From NCBI GenBank assembly GCA_910577415.1, contig CAJTLK010000064.1, positions 1-10,591 of the forward strand: 10,591 bases of DNA, in the 5' to 3' direction. Origin of the DNA: an uncultured Oscillospiraceae bacterium. Lineage in GTDB: Bacteria; Bacillota; Clostridia; Oscillospirales; Oscillospiraceae. The translations under genes and the position numbers were made by a program. Shown here piece by piece: positions 6,604 to 10,591 of the stretch; the first letter of the stretch is position 1, and every line of letters starts with the position of its first letter. Below the pieces are notes generated by a model. That model worked only from the letters and a program-made list of their open reading frames with translations. It searched no databases and had not been told where the DNA came from.

Positions 6604-7170
6604 ATGTATCTGGATGACATCAAAGCCTATGTTCCTCAGTCGGAGGCTGAGGCTGCGGACAAGGAGCAGATTCTATATTATGTAAACCAATACCCGGACA
6701 CCATTCTCACGCGGGAGAACAAAGCCGCCCACATCACCGCCTCAGGCTTTGTGGTGAGTTCTGATGGGCAGTGGGTGCTGATGGCCCACCACAATATCTA
6801 CAAGGTCTGGGCCTGGACCGGGGGCCACGCCGACGGGGAAGCCGATCTTCTCTCGGTGGCCCTTCGGGAGGCGGCGGAGGAGACTGGGGCGGCCCATATC
6901 CGCCCGCTCTCCGAAAGCGTTGCCTCGGTGGAAATTTTGCCTGTCTGGGGCCATGTGAAGCGGGGAGAATATGTGCCCGCGCATCTCCACCTGAACGTAT
7001 CCTATCTTCTCACCGCGGACCGGGATGGGCCGCTGAAGGTCCGGGAGGGGGAGAACACCAAGGTGGCCTGGCTTCCGGCGGACAGGCTGCTGGAGCTGAC
7101 CAACGAGTGGCAGATGGATGAAGTTTACATAAAACTTTTAAAGAGAGCCAGACGGCTGCTGGGGGTTTGA
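6604..7170 (+). CDS. Nudix hydrolase, substrate unknown
   Basis: A 188-residue Nudix-fold protein; members cleave nucleoside diphosphates linked to another group, using Mg2+. The box is GGHADGEADLLSVALREAAEETGA at 73-96. The catalytic REAAEETG core is intact (88-95), but the first Glu of the strict pattern is shifted, with Glu79 one place before the expected position, as in the common 'GGHADG' subgroup. An N-terminal helical extension (~1-38) precedes the strand HITASGFVVS (43-52). The ATG lies 4 nt after the folA stop with only a weak ribosome site (GGAAGTGAG overlapping the folA end), which suggests translational coupling. The thyA-folA context suggests nucleotide-pool cleaning or dihydroneopterin triphosphate hydrolysis (the NudB role in folate synthesis), but nothing in the sequence fixes the substrate. 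Fold confidence is high and function open. Confidence 0.88.
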   Translation: MYLDDIKAYVPQSEAEAADKEQILYYVNQYPDTILTRENKAAHITASGFVVSSDGQWVLMAHHNIYKVWAWTGGHADGEADLLSVALREAAEETGAAHIRPLSESVASVEILPVWGHVKRGEYVPAHLHLNVSYLLTADRDGPLKVREGENTKVAWLPADRLLELTNEWQMDEVYIKLLKRARRLLGV

Positions 7171-7206
7171 GGTTTGCGCGACTCTGGAACAGGATACCGA
7201 AAAAAT

Positions 7207-7238
7207 AGTCCCCGCAGATCATTTGATCTGCGGGGACT
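7207..7238. terminator. Convergent terminator between Nudix and glycosyltransferase genes
   Basis: A perfect 15-bp stem AGTCCCCGCAGATCA/TGATCTGCGGGGACT (7207-7221 and 7224-7238) with a 2-nt loop, more likely a 4-nt loop in practice. On the - strand it is followed after one base by six T residues (complement of 7200-7205), so it is a strong terminator for the glf-glycosyltransferase transcript. On + the tail is poor (GTATGTATTTAT), but the stem probably also stops the thyA unit. Confidence 0.87.
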
Positions 7239-7249
7239 GTATGTATTTA

Positions 7250-8278
7250 TCAGTTGAACTTGTATATCTTCCGGGCCATGCGGTAGAGCTTCACCGACAG
7301 CTTCCGGCCCTGGTAACCTGGGATGACGCCTACGGTGGACAGGGAGCGGTATTTCAGCTTGTGGTGGAGGGCCGGGTCCACCGCCCGCAGGTGCTCCCAC
7401 AGCTCGGTCTTGGCCCCCAGCTTCTCCGGGGAGCCGTCCAGGTTCAGGAAGATGGAGGAGATGGTCATCATCATTGCCAGGTAATTGGTCATGTACCGTC
7501 CCAGCTTGGGATGGGCGGAGCGGACAGCCTTCAGGTCATGGGCGCCGATCATCAGCTTAGTCACCCGGACCTGCTGATCCACCCGGCCTACCATGACCGA
7601 TTCGTTGACGCTCTGGTCGGCGCGGCCAATGAAGTAGCGGTACAGGTCCACGTCCATGTAGTAGATGCTCTTGACAAAGGGCAGAGGTTGGTAGACAAAG
7701 ATGTTGTCCACGTAGAAGGTGTGCTTGGGCAGCTCCAGTCCGCAGTCCCGGAGGAGCTGGGTGCGGTAGATGACCGAGTGCATCAGCAGATACTGGGAGG
7801 GACGGAAGCGGCCAATGTCGTCCCAGGTGAAGACCTTCTCCCGGGGAAAGACGTTGCGGTAGCCCATGACCTTTTGGGTGTTGTCCTCCACATGCTCATA
7901 GACATAGTTGGCAATGAGCAAGTCCAACGGCTCCGGCCACTGAGCGCATTCCCGCAGCTTGGTCATGACCCTTTGCAGAGCCTCAGCGTCCAGCCAGTCA
8001 TCGGAATCCACCACCTTGTAGTATAGCCCCCGGGCGTTGCGGATGCCCTGGTTGACCCCCTCGCCGTGGCCGCCGTTGGGCTGGTGGATGGCGCGGATGA
8101 TGTCGGGGTATTTTTCCTGCCACCCGTCGCATTTTTGCGGGGTATCGTCCTTGACGGAGCCGTCGTCTACCAGGATGATCTCAATATCCTCCCCGGCGGT
8201 GAGCAGGGTCTCCACACAGTGGTCCATATAGGCCGCCGAGTTGTAGCAGGGGACGGCAAAGGTCAAAATCTTATCCAT
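7250..8278 (-). CDS. Glycosyltransferase family 2
   Basis: A 342-residue GT-A-fold glycosyltransferase, probably cytosolic or membrane-peripheral, since no clear membrane helix is seen. N-terminal half: TFAVPCYNSAAYM (6-18), nucleotide-binding VDDGS (37-41), GGHGEGVNQGIRNARG (69-84), and the metal-binding DSDDW (91-95). The C-terminal ~150 residues are family-variable and end in a Lys/Arg-rich stretch. Substrates cannot be read from sequence. The upstream neighbour glf makes UDP-galactofuranose, so a galactofuranosyl or other surface-glycan transferase is a reasonable inference. Start: the open frame reaches a GTG at 8287 that overlaps the glf stop (GTGA), but GGGAG in the glf tail is spaced about 10 nt from the ATG at 8278 and is too close to the GTG, so ATG is preferred. 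Second gene of the glf unit, translationally close-coupled, and ends before a strong terminator. Confidence 0.9.
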   Translation of the reverse strand: MDKILTFAVPCYNSAAYMDHCVETLLTAGEDIEIILVDDGSVKDDTPQKCDGWQEKYPDIIRAIHQPNGGHGEGVNQGIRNARGLYYKVVDSDDWLDAEALQRVMTKLRECAQWPEPLDLLIANYVYEHVEDNTQKVMGYRNVFPREKVFTWDDIGRFRPSQYLLMHSVIYRTQLLRDCGLELPKHTFYVDNIFVYQPLPFVKSIYYMDVDLYRYFIGRADQSVNESVMVGRVDQQVRVTKLMIGAHDLKAVRSAHPKLGRYMTNYLAMMMTISSIFLNLDGSPEKLGAKTELWEHLRAVDPALHHKLKYRSLSTVGVIPGYQGRKLSVKLYRMARKIYKFN

Positions 8279-8283
8279 TGGGG

Positions 8284-9522
8284 TCACTCTCCCAGCAATT
8301 TGTCCGCCAGGGTCAGGGCACGGGAGACGATGGCGTCCATGTTGTAGTATTTATATTCTGCCAGCCGCCCCAGGAGGTGGAGGGCGGGATATCTGTCCGC
8401 CTCGGCCCTATATTGGGCGTAGAGGGCGTTGTTTTCGGGGTTGATGATGGCGTAGTAGGGAATTTCTCCCGGTGCGGCAGAGTAGGGCTTGGAGAACTCC
8501 TTGACGATGGTGGTCACGCCGGGGAGTTCTTGCAGGGTCATGCGTTTGAACTCGGTGATGCGGGTGTAAGGACGGTCTACGGTGTAGTTTACCGTACCGT
8601 GGGACTGGTAGAAGTCGCCGCCCTCGCTCATGGCCACGCAGCTCTGGGGGAGAGGCTGTGCCATGGCCCTGTCGACCCAGGTCTCAAACTCAAAGTCCAG
8701 GGTGCGGTAGGGCAGAGGGCCGAAACGGAAGGAGAACAGCTCGTCGGCCTGGCCGGTGTAAATAACAGGTCCGTCAAAGACCTCACCGTCCAGAAGGACC
8801 TTGCCGTTTTCCAGTTTCAGCCGTTTCAAGGCGTCACAGCTTGTCTCTACGGTGATGCCGGGGTGAGCCAGAATTTTTTCAAAGATAGGAGTGTAGCCGT
8901 CGGTGGGCAGACCCTGGTACTTGTCCTGAAAGTAGCGGTCATCCCGGCTGAGGAAGATGGGGACCCGGGCGGTGGTGTTGGGGTCAATGTCCTCGGGCTT
9001 TTGGCCCCACTGCTTCATGGTATAGCGGACGAAAACGTGGTCATAGACATAGTCGGCCAGGGCGGCGATCTCTGGGTCGGAGTTCTGCCGCAGCTCCAGG
9101 ATCGTGACCTTTTTCTCCGCACCGTAGGCGGCGATGAGCTTGTCTCCCAGCCGCTTGCCCTCTTCCGGGCCAAAGGCGGCCTCCAGGCTGGTCAGATTGA
9201 AGGGTACGGGGTACTGCATCCGCTGGGCGGGCGAACCGCCCTCGTCGGGAAGATTGGCCGCCACCCGGTGTTGGTAGCCGTTCCAGGCGGTGTATTGGCT
9301 CAGGTAGTCGAAGACCCTTTGGTCGTTGGTGTGGAAGATGTGGGGGCCATACTGGTGAATGAGGACGCCAAAGCGGTCCTTGCGGTCATAGGCATTGCCG
9401 CCGACGTGGTCCCGGCGCTCCAGAAGGAGCACCTTTTTGCCGCCCCTTCTTGCCAGCTCTCCGGCCACCACAGCGCCGGCAAAGCCCGCGCCGACGACCA
9501 GCGCGTCATAGCGTTCCGCCAT
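8284..9522 (-). CDS. glf: UDP-galactopyranose mutase
   Basis: A 412-residue FAD enzyme converting UDP-galactopyranose to UDP-galactofuranose, the donor for galactofuranose in surface polysaccharides; cytoplasmic. Seen: an N-terminal FAD-binding beta-strand and GAGFAG (11-16), LERRDHVGGNAYD (35-46), GPHIFHT (59-65), QYPVPFNL (103-110), FVRYTMKQWG (164-173), ARVPIFLSRDDRYFQDKYQGLP (185-206) with a candidate substrate Arg186, PYRTLDFE (271-278) with Arg273, VNYTVDRPYTRITEFK (311-326), and EYKYYNMD (389-396). These are the classical bacterial UGM blocks, complete and in order; length is slightly above the usual 370-400. Start: the frame extends to a GTG at 9531, but AAAGGA is 1-2 nt from it and about 10 nt from the ATG at 9522, so ATG is preferred. 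First gene of a two-gene unit with the glycosyltransferase 5 nt downstream. Confidence 0.96.
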   Translation of the reverse strand: MAERYDALVVGAGFAGAVVAGELARRGGKKVLLLERRDHVGGNAYDRKDRFGVLIHQYGPHIFHTNDQRVFDYLSQYTAWNGYQHRVAANLPDEGGSPAQRMQYPVPFNLTSLEAAFGPEEGKRLGDKLIAAYGAEKKVTILELRQNSDPEIAALADYVYDHVFVRYTMKQWGQKPEDIDPNTTARVPIFLSRDDRYFQDKYQGLPTDGYTPIFEKILAHPGITVETSCDALKRLKLENGKVLLDGEVFDGPVIYTGQADELFSFRFGPLPYRTLDFEFETWVDRAMAQPLPQSCVAMSEGGDFYQSHGTVNYTVDRPYTRITEFKRMTLQELPGVTTIVKEFSKPYSAAPGEIPYYAIINPENNALYAQYRAEADRYPALHLLGRLAEYKYYNMDAIVSRALTLADKLLGE

Positions 9523-9561
9523 GTCCGTCACATCCTTTCAAATCTGCGGGTAAGTGCTTTC

Positions 9562-9590
9562 ATTATAGTCGTTTTGAGGAAAGATTACAA
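9562..9590 (-). promoter_or_regulatory. Promoter of glf-glycosyltransferase unit
   Basis: Read on the - strand: TTGTAA (9590-9585), 17-nt spacer, TATAAT (9567-9562). Start near 9555, so a leader of about 30 nt with AAAGGA before the glf ATG. Good sigma-A match. Confidence 0.78.
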
Positions 9591-9640
9591 GAGGGGACCG
9601 GGTTTCTTAAGATTTTACCTCTGGCGGAACAGCACGCTGG

Positions 9641-9670
9641 AGCCAGTGGAAAAAGTGTAATAGCTCACTA
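9641..9670 (+). other. Short stretch resembling 23S rRNA GTPase-centre helix
   Basis: GTAATAGCTCACTA (9657-9670) is identical to a highly conserved bacterial 23S rRNA segment in the L11/thiostrepton-binding region, as I recall that sequence. The upstream AGCCA (9641-9645) and AAAAAGTG (9650-9657) also align with the rRNA order (AGCCA, then AAAGAGTG) with small gaps. AGTG and CACT can still pair. No flanking rRNA is visible, so this would be a tiny remnant, a mimic or chance. Confidence 0.3.
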
Positions 9671-9680
9671 CCCTGAAAGG

Positions 9681-9713
9681 GACGTCCCCGGACCGCAACA
9701 GTCCGGGGACGTC
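9681..9713. terminator. Terminator hairpin downstream of ppa
   Basis: A perfect 13-bp stem GACGTCCCCGGAC/GTCCGGGGACGTC (9681-9693 and 9701-9713) with a 7-nt loop. It starts 48 nt past the ppa stop on the - strand. The - tail (CCCTTTC) is weak and the + side reads CTTTGTATG. No + strand gene feeds into it, so ppa is the likely client, and it also insulates the glf promoter. Confidence 0.7.
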
Positions 9714-9760
9714 TTTGTATGTTTACGCTGTTTTGAAGCGGGACGGTAGCAGGGCGGGCT

Positions 9761-10291
9761 TTAACAGAAGCAGTCCCGGTAATGCTGGATGGCCTCCAGG
9801 ATGACCTTTACCGCATCGGCGCGGCCATGGATATCCTTGGCCACCGCATCCTTTCCCTCCAGAGCCTTGTAGACCGAGAAAAAGTGGCTCATCTCCTCAA
9901 AGATGTGCTCGGGCAGGTCGTGGATGTCCTGATAGGGGTTGTAGGAGGGATCGGCAAAGGGGATGGCAATGATCTTCTCGTCTCGCCGTCCGCCGTCCAC
10001 CATGTCGATGTAGCCGATGGGATAACACCGTACCAGGGTCATGGGGTCCAGGGTCTGCGCGCACAGCACCAGCACGTCCAGGGGATCGCCGTCATCGCCG
10101 TAGGTCCGGGGGATGAAGCCGTAGTTGGCGGGGTAGCGGGTGGAGGTGTAAAGGATGCGGTCCAGAATGATGTAGCCGGTGGATTTGTCTAACTCATATT
10201 TATTCTTGCTGCCCTTGGGGATCTCGATGACCGAAATGAAGTCCTCAGGGGAGATGCGCTTGGGGTCCATGGCATGCCAGATATTGCTCAT
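9761..10291 (-). CDS. ppa: Inorganic pyrophosphatase, family I
   Basis: A 176-residue soluble, Mg2+-dependent pyrophosphatase that splits PPi to phosphate, pulling forward biosynthetic reactions such as tRNA charging and nucleic-acid synthesis. Seen: EIPKGSKNKYELDK (23-36) with Lys31 aligning to E. coli Lys29, Arg45 in LDRILYTSTRYPANYGF, the signature DGDPLDV (67-73) with Asp67, Asp69 and Asp72 as metal ligands, Asp104 and Lys106 in RDEKIIAIP, DLPEH (125-129), and SVYKALEGK with Tyr141-Lys142. All main active-site residues of the E. coli enzyme have counterparts. The frame is open 29 codons further upstream, but the ATG at 10291 has AGAGGAGG 7 nt before it and gives the normal family length, so it is chosen. 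Monocistronic, with promoter about 110 bp upstream and a hairpin downstream. Confidence 0.95.
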   Translation of the reverse strand: MSNIWHAMDPKRISPEDFISVIEIPKGSKNKYELDKSTGYIILDRILYTSTRYPANYGFIPRTYGDDGDPLDVLVLCAQTLDPMTLVRCYPIGYIDMVDGGRRDEKIIAIPFADPSYNPYQDIHDLPEHIFEEMSHFFSVYKALEGKDAVAKDIHGRADAVKVILEAIQHYRDCFC

Positions 10292-10402
10292 GGGAGGGCC
10301 TCCTCTACTAAAAATGTGTCGGGTCAAAAGAATAATAGCTGCAAGGCGGCCATTATTTCTCTCGGACTGATACGCCACCGCTTTACAGCTGTGATATAGT
10401 TG

Positions 10403-10431
10403 ATTATATCTGCTTCGGAAAAGAAAAACAA
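10403..10431 (-). promoter_or_regulatory. Promoter of ppa
   Basis: Read on the - strand: TTGTTT (10431-10426), 17-nt spacer, TATAAT (10408-10403). Start near 10396, giving a leader of about 105 nt before the ppa ATG. That leader has a short palindrome ACAGCTGT (10385-10392) near its 5' end but no attenuator or riboswitch I recognise. Confidence 0.65.
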
Positions 10432-10456
10432 GGAAAACAGAAGAAAAGAGGAGGAC

Positions 10457-10501
10457 ATGGTAAAAATTTCTGGCAGCAAAGACGGGAGACGGGGAAAATA
10501 G
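10457..10501 (+). CDS. Possible 14-codon ORF with good ribosome site (doubtful)
   Basis: ATG at 10457 is preceded by AAGAGGAGG 4 nt upstream and reads 14 codons (MVKISGSKDGRRGK) to TAG at 10499-10501. The hairpin at 10505-10532 follows 3 nt later. No + strand promoter is visible and the region is a purine-rich tract that would give a ribosome-like sequence by chance. I list it for completeness, but it is most likely not a gene. Confidence 0.12.
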   Translation: MVKISGSKDGRRGK

Positions 10502-10504
10502 AAA

Positions 10505-10532
10505 GGCGCCTGTCGCATTTGCGACAGGCGCC
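10505..10532 (-). terminator. Terminator of the gene at the right edge
   Basis: A perfect 12-bp stem GGCGCCTGTCGC/GCGACAGGCGCC (10505-10516 and 10521-10532) with a 4-nt loop. On the - strand it is followed by TTTCTATTTTCC. It lies 18 nt after the stop of the partial - strand gene, so it is assigned to that gene. The + strand tail is C-rich and unsuited to termination. Confidence 0.85.
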
Positions 10533-10550
10533 CTCCCCCAAAGGGGAAAT

Positions 10551-10591
10551 TTACTTCATGCCGTTCTCGTAGGACTCGATCATCTTCTTGA
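10551..10591 (-). CDS. C-terminal end of an unidentified gene, cut by window edge
   Basis: The - strand reads KKMIESYENGMK and then TAA at 10553-10551, followed by a strong terminator, which is what marks this as a real gene end. Only 12 full codons are visible, too few to identify a family. Its promoter, start and neighbours are outside the window. The terminator separates it from ppa, so the two are not one transcript. Confidence 0.6.
   Translation of the reverse strand, partial: KKMIESYENGMK

Noticed and set aside
8278..9660. 460-codon open frame on the + strand
   Set aside because: Antisense to glf throughout, with no family motifs and a composition typical of a shadow frame. The glf reading has complete conserved blocks.
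9681..9713. Start of a CRISPR array or tandem repeat
   Set aside because: It is a single perfect hairpin with no spaced direct copies anywhere in the window; position after ppa explains it as a terminator.
10292..10378. 29-residue N-terminal extension of the pyrophosphatase
   Set aside because: The internal ATG at 10291 has a near-perfect ribosome site at 7-nt spacing and gives the usual family I length. The extension has no ribosome site and no similarity to the family.

Overview
The window looks like a housekeeping stretch from a fairly GC-rich (about 60%) anaerobic Clostridia genome. The closest style I recognise is the gut Oscillospiraceae (Flavonifractor/Intestinimonas-like), judging from protein sequence style, strong AAGGAGG ribosome sites, compact promoters with 17-bp spacing, and GC-rich hairpin terminators. 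The genus is an inference. I see no phage, plasmid, insertion-sequence or CRISPR signatures, and no obviously new multi-gene system.

Layout. Bases 1-1658 hold the 3' nine-tenths of thrS (+), closed by a terminator. Bases 1750-2370 (+) encode a flavin-reductase/rubredoxin fusion, the 'high molecular weight rubredoxin' type. It converges on a CNNM/CorC-like membrane CBS protein (2418-3680, -) across a shared hairpin. The CBS gene has a good promoter about 165 bp upstream and an unusually structured leader. ilvE (4012-5079, +) diverges from it with its own promoter and terminator. A second + unit, thyA-folA-Nudix (5209-7170), has no internal terminator. ThyA turns dUMP into dTMP and leaves dihydrofolate, and FolA reduces that back to tetrahydrofolate. 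The Nudix gene starts 4 nt after folA.

This unit converges on a - strand envelope pair, glf (UDP-galactopyranose mutase) followed by a family 2 glycosyltransferase. The pair suggests galactofuranose-containing surface glycan. Farther right, ppa (family I inorganic pyrophosphatase, -) has a promoter about 110 bp upstream. At the right edge is the last dozen codons of another - strand gene with its own terminator.

The points most worth a second look are the structured CBS-gene leader (3681-3848), a short intergenic stretch resembling the 23S rRNA GTPase-centre helix (about 9641-9670), a dihydrofolate reductase lacking the usual Pro-Trp pair near the active site, and the Nudix gene coupled to thyA-folA. 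Start codons were moved inward from the longest open frame for ppa, glf and the glycosyltransferase because ribosome-site spacing and family length favour the internal starts.
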